Source of the DNA: Phoronis australis
Taxonomy: Eukaryota > Phoronida > Phoronidae
Direction: 5' to 3'
DNA length: 40,668 nucleotides
Assembly: GCA_002633005.1 (NCBI GenBank)
Contig: NMRA01000509.1
Span: 117,913 to 158,580 of the forward strand
Shown: in pieces, positions 32,602 through 40,668 of the stretch
Layout: the number at the start of each line of letters is the position of its first letter
Position numbering within the stretch: the stretch's first letter is position 1
The notes under the pieces: model-generated
Told to the model about the DNA's origin: nothing
Databases searched by the model: none
Seen by the model: the letters and a program-made list of their open reading frames with translations, nothing else
Program-made: the position numbers and the translations under genes

Positions 32602-34459
32602 ATGATATACTAAGTACCTGCATATGCTTTATATTTTGGGGTTTTGTTGCAGAAAAGAAATAAGCTGCTTTCGCTGCAGAAGCAAAAATCGTGATAAAAA
32701 ACTACATAGTTTCACCTAATAGGGAAGAATGGAAAGCTTGTGCTGGGGCAGTTATTTAATAATTGCGAACCTAGGTAATGATGGGACCCTAATACTGTAA
32801 TCTAAATCACCTAAATGAACGTGACAGCGTATTCCCGGTCCGACAGAAATTGAGTTACACCAGGGGATGGGATAACATAGCAAAAATGACCGCAAAATAC
32901 TGTCAAGCCAATAAATGCAGATACAGCGCGTTACTCGAATGAACACCCCCAGCAACATTCTATTTAACATAGTTGTCTGAAAAGGCTATGTTTTTCCGTT
33001 ACAACTGCCTGATCAGAAGTACCTATGGTAAAATGTGAAATTTGAATGTGTTACCGACTCTAATCTAATTAATTAATGAAATTCTTTTGAATTTTCCCAC
33101 TGGAAACTAGGTCGCAAACTCGTCGCATAGATATCGATAGACAGGCAGATCTATTTTACACTATGTTCTTCTTTCTTATAGAAAAGATAAAGGCAAGCAT
33201 TTGTCGGGCTGATGTGCGCCCAAGATGCGATATCCATGCGACTTGTATTGTAGTGCTGAACAAAGACACAACAAAGGATAACAATGGAAGTGTCCCATAG
33301 GTGATAACTATGCGACACGCTAACGCCTGTCGTATGGATCTTGCAAATTAAACAATACTATGCGACATCCATACATGTACTACGTCATTTGGCTGGGTAT
33401 TGTATAAATTGCGTTGCACAATATCAGTTTGAGCTATTTACTCCAACATCGATGCCACACAGGTTTCATCAAGAATCACGTGACTAAAACTAAAACCAAA
33501 TACCTTGAAACCGTGATGTCACACCTCTAAACACACAGCTCAGTTCTATTCTTCAAAAAGTTTGAAGCAATATCGCACTATGATGGTGACAGGGATTTCA
33601 ACAATGGATGACCTTGGAGTAGGTTTTGCAGGCGCAAATGAAATTGAAGCAGCAAAATTAACTATTCACCTTACATTTTATTCCCATACATGTAGATTCA
33701 ATACATGAAATACGAAAAATAGGACCTGCCGACTGTTGTTCTCTTAGGCCCAATCTGCAACAGTAGAAATATGGCTTTTAATATAGTCGATCAAACATTA
33801 AGCCAAGATGAGTAATCCACATCGTATTCGAATTGTACTGTCTTCATGAATATTTTTGTACTTCCATGTGGATCAAAGATTAAACGAAGCTGAATGTTTT
33901 TGTATTCTGCATTTGTGGTTTTAAAGCAACCATGCAAAGATGGTGTTTTTTTTTACTTTCACCAATTCAGAACAAAGGATGAGTTTCGTTGGTCGAAAGA
34001 TATCACTAAACTATGGTTTTCAGTCCTCTTTGTGTTTATGTTGTGGCGCTTTCTGGAGAAACCCCATTATAGTGGCAAAGGAGTGAGTGTCCATAATGCA
34101 TAATTCAGCTGTCACTCACTACGGCGGACATTTTAGGTGGTGGTGCACCACGAAAAAAAAAAAGAAAATCACAGTAAAATTTAAAACTATTTGCAGTTGT
34201 GTTTTATGAGCATTATTTGGGCTTAATTATAACTAAACTGGCTGGCATTAAAATCCATTCTGTGAATTTTTTCACAGAAATGGGACAATCTAACGAATTT
34301 CCCCGTTTCGATATCTAAGCGAGCAAGCCAAATTTAAATACATTTACAATAAACTTTAAGTCCATGAGGTAAACCAGGAAATAATAAAGTTTTGATAATA
34401 CATTCTCACGTCTATAAAACTCAACTCAGGTATCAACAGGGGATACGAATATACCTCAC
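32602..34459. other. Stretch downstream of the kringle exon
   Basis: It should contain the next intron of the FN2-kringle gene, but I found no further exon. A palindrome GTGGTGCACCAC lies near 34138 and CTATGCGAC recurs at 33308, 33358 and, inverted, 33122. Confidence 0.35.
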
Positions 34460-34713
34460 CTGTGGAGTCGCAGTCTTTAATAGAGCAGTAACCCCATGAC
34501 CCGGATGTGTTTCCTAGCACCACGGTCTGTAGTCGGTCGTCAACAAACGACGACAGGTGTTGGATGCCACGGTCGCCGAATTGCCGTCCATTGGGAAGTT
34601 GGAATCTGACCTGCTACTTGACCAAGATGCACAAGTCTTGCCTGCCTCTGTGACAGTTTTACGTCCAAAGTATTGCTCGTTCGAGTTGGTGGGCATTTTA
34701 CATGATGTCAAAT
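34460..34713 (-). CDS. FN2-kringle gene, kringle exon with frame break
   Basis: Encodes SCKMPTNSNEQYFGRKTVTE, TCASWSS, NTCRRLLTTDYRPWC, then after a frame change LGNTSGSWGYCSIKDC. All six kringle cysteines are present. The frame breaks right after PWC (near 34518), where TGCTAGGAAAC needs one (or seven) more bases to give the usual PWCY. The exon has 254 nt; adding one or seven makes it a phase 1-1 exon. Donor is ACAG|GTGAGG. Confidence 0.82.
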
Positions 34714-37700
34714 CTTTAAAAATACATGGACACTTATACAGAAATGACTTAATTTAAGAAATGGTTTCATGGGTATGTGTATTATTTTCTCCCTAGAATG
34801 AAGAATTAAGAATTTAGGAAATGATAACTGCCGATACATCATTTCCCGTTTCCTTAAATAACTGTTGTAATTATATCAACCTCTATACCTCTACATCTTT
34901 TGATTTCTAAATGATTAAAAAACTTTAGTCGTGCCTAAAACTCCTTAAAACCAATAAGATTGTCACTCAAGTGCCAAGTTACATGTACAAGGAGTCAAAG
35001 TTTGTCAAAACATGAACTTTCGTCGAATTATTGCATGAACTACAGTTTACAAGCACGGATGCATGTCTAAGAGTCTGGTAACTTCCAAGATAACACTGAA
35101 ACCAACTATCCTCCTTAAAAGTCTTTGTTTAGCTACTGATGGTTGAAAGTAAAGTAAAAATCGACAATAGGGACGTGCACGGGCCCCGCCTTTTGAGAAC
35201 CAGTTTTCTGAACTGAGTAATAGGAATCAAACTCCTTCTCAAAACATAGGATTCTTTTTAGTGACTATTGCTCACTGCCGGAAATCTAAAACAGGCTTCC
35301 ATCGACCAAAGCTTCCATCGACCAAAGACCATAAACTACATTTCTGGAATTGTGTGTGCTGAAAAAAATTCAATGTTCACAATTGACAAAATAACCAGAA
35401 ACCAACTGACTCAAAACGGCCGCTACAGCCTTGGCTCCTACGTCGATTCAATAGATGCTGTACAAAACAACGTGCTTAAATGATCATCATATACCTTCAA
35501 GTGTAGCAATGGGAAAGAAAGTTTTCCATAAAATGTCGTTCCAACAACACTGAAAAAATGGGAGCGGGTATTTTTCAAAGGGGAATTTTGACATTTGTCT
35601 GAAAATTAAACTCCTTTGTTGCGAATGTTCCCTACCGAGTACGGCACAGTTGCCCCATCCTCCATCTACGTCATAGCACCACGGCTGAGTATGGCCATCC
35701 GAGGTACATTTTGAGTAGCTGTTGCCCCTGTACGTAAACGGGAATTTGCACCTCTTGCCAGCTGTAGTGGTCGTACTTGACGTCATGAGACCTGTAAACA
35801 ACATTTAAGGCTTGTCCAAGACAAGGTTCCGAAAATGGCTTTTGTCAGAAAAGCTAAATCACACATGTCTTAGCATGATTTTGCCATGCATTACAAGCGA
35901 TGCACGTGATCAAATTAACCACGCCCACCCGCAAATAGTATGAACTCCAATGGACTACTTCTCATTGCAAACGGTAAACGTGCCTTCAATGATAAGTTCC
36001 GAACTGCATGAACATATGTGTAGGCCTACGCCCCTCCACAACAGCTAAATTAGTACGGACAATATACATGTACATGTAAGCTGTTACACTGTGATGGCCC
36101 ATATAGTCGCACCTAAAAACTTTCAGTTTATTCAAAGCAACATTGCCTGGCTGTAAACATCTAGGCCTACGTGATACTCCGTACAGACCTTGCTACGCGC
36201 CATAAGGAGGCTGCCATTTATAAGCTGCCATCCAGGGATTACATCTACTTGTGTCCATTGATGTGCTAAAACATCGGGTATCCCGAAGCGAGAAGGGAGA
36301 TAACTCTACAGCAGAGGGTGAATCGGTTAGTCCGACAGGACATAGGGAATCTAAACATTGACGAGTCTGCGCGCAGGGACAAATCTAGTAACTTTACTTT
36401 AGAAGAATTGTAAGAAATTTTTGCCTGACATTTATTATGCTCAAAACCCTTTAAAATCCACTAAGAGGGGTTGAAACCGACCCCTCAAGAGTACGTATTT
36501 AAACGCACGCGCCCCTTTCCGACTGTTTGCACATTAATTTGCATGTAGAGACACGTGCCTAATCGCTTGGAGGAGCACGTACAAGTAGCTGTCCTTTGTA
36601 CCAACACATGCTTTGCTGTGGATACAGGCACACGCTCTGACCTTGTTACCAACTTATCAGATTGCCCGTGCGAGACATTTCTTCGCAGTTTGGTCAATGT
36701 GTATATCCTAGATTCGGCACATATTGTAGCATGCGATATATACTGTCGCCCGAACGACTATTTGTGCTGACTAAAAGAGTACATACCACAAAAAATATGT
36801 AATTCTTAAACAGGCGTGAAAATGTATCTTGCAAAGATTTTTAACTCTGGTCACCACGCCACCTGTGGCCGCATCACGCGACCTATTAAATGTAAGTAAA
36901 TATTTCTGCCCTAATCTGGACTCGACTTGGTACTATAACCGTGCAGATGTTCAATGTCTCTGAGCCACAATTGTTGTTACAAATATTGTCACAGTCGACA
37001 CAAGCTGTCATCCGTACCAAAATATATGCCAACTGCGACAACATGTGTTTTCAAGATTTTCGCTTGGGCGTTAGAATTTGTCTGGAGCAACTATACACAT
37101 GTATACATTGTCACCCTCAGTTGCATTGCAAGGTAGCCTTCTCACCAAAGTTTTTGTCACATACATGTATAAGGATGCGGAGTCAGAGAGAAACCCAAGA
37201 AAGTCTTAGAAAGCCCAAACGAGCTCGTTGTAAGTTGATTGGTTGAAAGATTCGGGAAAAGATTGATGATAGGGATAGCCACGCCTGAGGCCAGCCTCGT
37301 TTGCTGACCGGAGCGTTGATTTTGTAAGAATGATAAGGAAATGCTAAAGACAGGCTTCATAATCTCCAAAGTTCAGTAACACTTACTTATACACTGGATC
37401 TGTATTCCGACACCTGAGAAATCTACCTTATCTACTGGGAGAGTTCTTCTGTCTGGGGCTTAACTCCTAGAATGTGAAGCACCCCCAAACATTGTCAATT
37501 TATTTGGAAAAAGAGAAAAACTGAGCAAGGGAAGAAAATGTTTGGCTTCGAATTTGAAAAGTTTGTAAAATTGATTTTATGTTAAATTTATGTCTGTCAC
37601 AGGCAGGTAAGTGTTTTGGGGCACAATATGTGCCAACACAGTGCAACATATGTATTGCCGCAGTCGACACATATCGTAGTTCACAGACGAAACAACGTGC

Positions 37701-38415
37701 GCAGGCCCGACAATATATCACAACATCAAACATTTTCTGTGCAATTCCCGCAAGATGGCGAATTCTGAAATCCTTCTTGACGTGCAAGTCTTAGCAAGGT
37801 ACGGCCGTTGATTACAAGCTAAGAACGTGATCACATAAGTTTTTTGGAATGCCTTGAGTCTACGGAACACTGTCCAGGTGTAAATCAATTAAATCATTAG
37901 ACATTAGGAAACGGTACCTTTTGTCAGTGGTTTCATTGCCATTTTGTTAAACATTGTAGCCCAAGCACGCAAATTAACTCTTAAAGTGGAAACGTAATCG
38001 TTCGCCTCCTTCATTACCGGGTCTGTATACTGTTTACACCAGGATTCAACTCCCTACAGAGAAAAACAATGTTAACGTGACGATCGGAGCGTTATCAAGC
38101 AGTATCATTACACTTTATGCACAACTTGAAATTCATGAAAAACCAAGTGAACACTAACAATTATAAAAAGGATGTCTGCATGTGCTGTCAAGTTTCTTCA
38201 TCAGCAAAATACCACATGCACGTTTTATAATAAAAGGAACTGGTGCAAATCCCAGATGTAACAGACAGATGACGAATCGGCATAATCTCCTATGGACAGC
38301 CTCTTTATTCAGTTGGTAGTCATGGTTTTACTTGTACTCACGTGTCTTGAAGTCGTATAAATTTTTTTGGAGGCACCGGTGACTGCATCACTCCACTCCC
38401 ACTCGTAAGACAGCT
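34460..38415 (-). CDS. Secreted-type protein with fibronectin type II and kringle domains (partial, frame broken in kringle)
   Basis: Five minus-strand exons join in phase: 38342-38415, 37918-38053, 37387-37413, 35636-35791 and 34460-34713. The first two encode a helical, Trp-containing segment of unknown family (LSYEWEWSDAV... WCKQYTDPVMKEANDYVSTL); a 27-nt exon adds GVGIQIQCI; then comes a complete FN2 domain and a kringle. FN2 and kringle modules bind collagen, gelatin or lysine ligands in extracellular matrix and clotting proteins, so a secreted role is likely. Introns around the two modules are phase 1, as expected for shuffled domains. The 5' end and signal peptide lie to the right, where an LTR element has inserted, and the 3' end was not found. 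The kringle has a small frame-breaking deletion. Confidence 0.72.
35636..35791 (-). CDS. FN2-kringle gene, fibronectin type II exon
   Basis: A 156-nt phase 1-1 exon with acceptor TGTTTACAG and donor CG|GTAGGG. After a Thr/Ser linker it encodes KRCKFPFTYRGNSYSKCTSD then QPWCYDVDGGWGNC, with all four Cys and the CxFPFxYxG and WCY hallmarks of FN2. Confidence 0.92.
35792..37386 (-). other. Intron between the micro-exon and the FN2 exon
   Basis: No further exon or element recognised; open frames on both strands here lack splice-site support. Two ACATGTACATGTA runs lie near 36068. Confidence 0.4.
37387..37413 (-). CDS. FN2-kringle gene, 27-nt micro-exon
   Basis: Acceptor TTTCTCAG, donor A|GTAAGT, phase 1-1, encoding about nine residues (GVGIQIQCI). 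It fits the frame on both sides, but its small size makes it the least certain exon. Confidence 0.4.
   Translation of the reverse strand: MSEYRSSV
37918..38053 (-). CDS. FN2-kringle gene, second visible exon
   Basis: A 136-nt exon with acceptor TTTCTCTGTAG and donor AAAG|GTACCG. It encodes GVESWCKQYTDPVMKEANDY and VSTLRVNLRAWATMFNKMAM, probably a helical segment. It runs phase 0 to 1. Confidence 0.65.
38342..38415 (-). CDS. FN2-kringle gene, first visible exon
   Basis: A 74-nt exon with acceptor TATACTACAG and donor CAC|GTGAGT. It encodes LSYEWEWSDAVTGASKKIYT then TSRH. It starts in phase 1 and ends in phase 0. No family was recognised. Confidence 0.6.
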
Positions 38416-38464
38416 CTGTAGTATAAACTGTTACACAAAATTTAAATGGCTCGTAAATTACGTT

Positions 38465-38600
38465 TGCATATACATATACGCGCGCGCACACACGCGCAGG
38501 AACACGAGCACACATACACAGATACATGCATACATACATACATACATACATACATACATACATGTGTGCGTGTGAGTGTGCATATGTATGTACATGTAAA
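38465..38600. repeat. CATA/CG microsatellite tract
   Basis: (CG)n/(CA)n sequence followed by about ten CATA units (38525-38562) and TG-rich sequence. The two open frames here translate to poly-(CMYV) and are artefacts. Confidence 0.95.
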
Positions 38601-39304
38601 TTCTTGCAAAATTTCATGAAAGTCTGTCAAAGGACTCCGACCATAGATGACCACTGCCTAAAATTCTAAACTTGCGGAGCGAACGATGGTCAGATCCGGC
38701 CATAAGTCGCCCCCTTCTTCGTCATCCTCTTATGAAGCCGTCTGCCAACTTTCATGAAGATATCTCAAGGTGTTAGGGAGACAGAGCTTTGAGTGCCAGA
38801 TGCACAGTCAGAGACGGTGGCAACACGCGACAACATTAGTGTATACATGTATGGCACCCGTAGGGGCAGATGACATGGCCACCAGTTAAATTTGACCCAG
38901 AATGGAAACCTATTTTCACAATTTAATCCAAAGCTACTCCAAAGACACAGGGACAAATGTCCATACAAAAAAATGTCAATAGGGGGAACATCGCACGTAA
39001 TCGGATCTGTCTGAAAATATCGTCACCCATTGCCATCATTAAATTAACATTCGGCAAAATTCGCAATGATCCTGTAAAGAATTTTAATTCTTTTCTGTGG
39101 TGAGAAAACCTCCACAAGGAGTCGCCACATTAACCATGAACAAATCTGTGATTTCCATAAAAATATTCTTGGGGGATAGAGAGGCGGAAGCCAAAACATT
39201 TATCAGAAAATACTAAAAATTCTCTCTATGCAGCTCAAACTGCATCGAATCCGTTCAAATTTGGGAAGAATTGTATCAGAATATAGTCTGACAATATTAT
39301 TAGT
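38601..39304 (+). repeat. Degenerate copy of the ~147-bp monomer array
   Basis: Monomer-like sequence with eroded motifs, TCAATAGGGGGAAC at 38976 and CCACAAGGAGTCGC at 39112, surrounded by GATCTGTCTGAAAATATCGTC and GATAGAGAGGCGGAAGCCAAAA, as in C and A monomers at 28-29 kb. The LTR element begins at its right end. Confidence 0.6.
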
Positions 39305-39383
39305 TGTAATGTTTTGTTTTGTTTTGTTATTCAGTTAGATTGACATGACCCCTGAGTTAAGTGCAATGATGATGTAATTTGTT

Positions 39384-39510
39384 TACTACAAACTAGTGTG
39401 GAACTTTCTAGAAGACTGAGGTCAGAACAGTGATGATGTAATTTGTTTACTACAGTATAGTGTGGAACTTTCTAGAAGACTCTAGCATGACAGTGATTAA
39501 TGCAGTCTGG
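39384..39510 (+). repeat. 64-bp tandem duplication in U3 carrying a heat-shock element
   Basis: GATGATGTAATTTGTTTACT followed by TAGTGTGGAACTTTCTAGAA occurs twice at 64-bp spacing, with a few differences. Each copy contains one complete heat-shock element. Confidence 0.85.
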
Positions 39511-39607
39511 AATATTCTAGAGACTAGTACATGTACATGTTCGTAGAATGATTGGGTAGGTTCCAGAAAGTTCTGGTATGTGCTTGAATTGATGAAAAGT
39601 TCTAGAA
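39401..39607 (+). promoter_or_regulatory. Cluster of five heat-shock elements in the LTR U3
   Basis: Inverted nGAAn pentamers: GAActTTCtaGAA at 39401-39413 and again at 39465-39477; GAAtaTTCtaGAG at 39510-39522; TTCcaGAAagTTC at 39561-39573; AAAagTTCtaGAA at 39595-39607. Three match the three-unit heat-shock-factor site fully and two differ at one base. They end 14 bp before the TATA box. Confidence 0.75.
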
Positions 39608-39620
39608 CAATGCAGTAGGC

Positions 39621-39656
39621 TATAAATACACAATCACGGGTTTGTGTTAGTCAGTT
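39621..39656 (+). promoter_or_regulatory. LTR core promoter: TATA box and initiator
   Basis: TATAAATA at 39621-39628 and TCAGTT at 39651-39656, so the initiator A (39653) is about 32 bp after the TATA start, the normal distance. This predicts the RNA start of the element and the U3/R boundary. Confidence 0.65.
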
Positions 39657-39946
39657 GAATTCAAGATAAGATCAAGTCGGGAGATCAAGTCAGATCAAGT
39701 AAGTTCAAGAAAGTTTATCAGGAGAACTACAGTTGAGTTGCAGTGAAGAGAATCAGCAGTTACAGCGATTGTCAATAGAGAGCCAGCTATAGAGACAGCA
39801 GGTTATTGAATCAACGAGTGTAACAGTTGCTGGAAGTATCTCAGAAGTTCAATACAAGTCAAGGCTTCGCAGCACTGGCTGGAGCATAAACAGACATTAC
39901 GTTGGACGTTTTGTTTGAGTAGGCTTGTGAACGTACGGTCGGGATT

Positions 39947-39952
39947 AATAAA
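39947..39952 (+). terminator. LTR polyadenylation signal
   Basis: AATAAA within R, ~100 bp before the LTR end, the expected position for 3' end formation in the downstream LTR. Confidence 0.55.
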
Positions 39953-40055
39953 GGATTAACCCGAACCAATCTTCAGTCAATCTTCGCACCGAAAGCTATT
40001 ATCACAGGTCTGTAACAACCTGCGCCCACCCACACACGGGGAAAAACGTGACAAT

Positions 40056-40073
40056 TGGCGAGCACGCCAGGAG
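40056..40073 (+). other. Primer-binding site of the LTR retrotransposon
   Basis: TGGCGAGCACGCCAGGAG begins two bases after the LTR end. TGG at the start pairs with the CCA tail of a tRNA. The TGACA-AT-TGGCG layout is common in Ty3/gypsy elements. Which tRNA is used was not determined. Confidence 0.65.
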
Positions 40074-40128
40074 TTTACTGACGGTAACAAGGTGTGATAA
40101 AGTGGACTGTTGGAATTAGCGACTCACT

Positions 40129-40668
40129 ATGGAGACAAGTTCGCGACTAAGAGAGTTGATGGCCCTCGGACAAGAAATGGGTCTGCATGGAGACAATCTC
40201 AGACAGTTTGTTGAAAAACAACAAGCTGAAGCTCGTGAAGCTGAGGAGAGGAAGCAAGCTCGTGGGACTGAAGAGAGAAGGCAAGCGCGAGAGGCTGAGG
40301 CCGAGGAGAGGAGGCAAGCCCGCGAAACCGAACAGCAGATGGAGAGAGAAAGAATGGAACACGAGAGGGCGCTAGCAGCACTGAAAGCTGAACAGGTTGC
40401 AGCAGAGGGTAGCCATGTTAGATCAACTGGTGGTGTAAAGCCGAAGCTACCTAAGTTTGACGAAAAGCAGGACGATGTGGACAACTTCCTGGAAAGGTCT
40501 GAAAGATACGCAGAGAGTCAGGGTTGGACACAGAGTGAATGGGCAATTAGTCTCAGTCCCCTGTTAACAGGTAAGGGCCTGCAGATTTATACTAGCCTTC
40601 CTATGGCTGATGCACTGGACTATGCTACACTCAAAAGAGCCTTGTTAAAGCGCTATGAGCTGACCGAG
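40129..40668 (+). CDS. gag: Retrotransposon Gag (N-terminal 180 codons, open at window edge)
   Basis: ATG at 40129 opens 180 codons with no stop before the end of the window. Residues ~31-95 are a highly charged coiled-coil-like stretch with repeated EERRQARE-type units. From ~109 the sequence PKLPKFDEKQDD...FLERSERYAESQGW... SLSPLLTGKGLQIY...LKRALLKRYELTE matches the capsid region of Gag proteins of Ty3/gypsy elements, close to the type related to vertebrate SCAN domains. Gag forms the particle that packages element RNA. An intact frame together with an intact promoter suggests a young copy. The rest of gag and pol lie to the right. Confidence 0.85.
   Translation, partial: METSSRLRELMALGQEMGLHGDNLRQFVEKQQAEAREAEERKQARGTEERRQAREAEAEERRQARETEQQMERERMEHERALAALKAEQVAAEGSHVRSTGGVKPKLPKFDEKQDDVDNFLERSERYAESQGWTQSEWAISLSPLLTGKGLQIYTSLPMADALDYATLKRALLKRYELTE

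Larger units (their letters stand above)
39305..40053 (+). mobile_element. 5' LTR of a Ty3/gypsy-type retrotransposon
   Basis: About 749 bp starting TGTAATG and ending GTGACA, followed two bases later by a primer-binding site and then gag. It contains a TATA box (39621), an initiator (39651), and AATAAA (39947-39952), giving U3 39305 to ~39652 and R-U5 after it. The left border is inferred from the TGT...ACA rule because the second LTR lies outside the window. Confidence 0.7.

Noticed and set aside
33894-34103. 69-codon plus-strand frame (MFLYSAFVVLKQ...)
   Set aside because: No family resemblance, splice context or codon evidence was found.
38309-38617. Minus-strand frames rich in CMYV repeats
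   Set aside because: They are translations of the CATA microsatellite fused to a real exon at 38342-38415.
40116-40484. Minus-strand Ser/Cys-rich frames opposite gag
   Set aside because: They are antisense shadows of the charged repeats in the Gag reading frame.

Overview
The window is nuclear DNA from an animal. It has spliced genes with consensus GT-AG introns, an AT-rich background and many transposon relics. Gene content (a GSAP homologue, a beta-1,3-galactosyltransferase, an apolipoprotein-L-like gene, an FN2-kringle gene) together with Kolobok, Helitron-like, LINE and Ty3/gypsy-type elements fits a marine invertebrate, perhaps a deuterostome. I cannot name the species. No tRNA, rRNA or CRISPR array was seen.

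Layout. 1-424: 87-bp minisatellite. 504-5295: a pair of inverted ~0.5-kb repeats. 1699-9439 (minus): the first eight coding exons of a gamma-secretase-activating protein homologue, assembled here from splice sites and unbroken phase (771 nt, 257 codons); the 3' part lies beyond the left edge. 10495-11835: decayed Kolobok-type THAP transposon with TTAA target sites and ~315-bp inverted ends. 13738-15776 (plus): complete two-exon beta-1,3-galactosyltransferase (425 aa). 16281-19264: a ~1.2-kb direct duplication either side of a 200-N gap; the left copy carries the start of another Kolobok at a TTAA that is empty in the right copy, so this may be two haplotypes laid end to end. 21840-22097: small inverted-repeat element. 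22571-23279: 5'-truncated LINE flanked by 151-bp direct repeats. 23882-24662 (minus): apolipoprotein-L-like gene with one frameshift.

24899-27507 holds hairpin-bearing 86-bp repeats followed by two head-to-tail ~1.19-kb Helitron-like units. 27900-29592 is a higher-order tandem array of ~147-bp monomers, most carrying a CTCF-consensus-like motif. 29600-34459 is mostly empty apart from a LINE remnant. 34460-38415 (minus): five exons of a secreted-type gene with a fibronectin type II domain and a kringle, the kringle broken by a small deletion. 39305 to the right edge: the 5' end of an LTR retrotransposon (LTR, primer-binding site, gag start).

The two most striking signals are regulatory sequences inside repeats. 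The LTR U3 carries five heat-shock-element-like sites stacked just upstream of a TATA box and initiator, which suggests a heat-inducible retrotransposon. The 27.9-29.5 kb array repeats a CTCF-like motif at roughly nucleosome spacing in one orientation.
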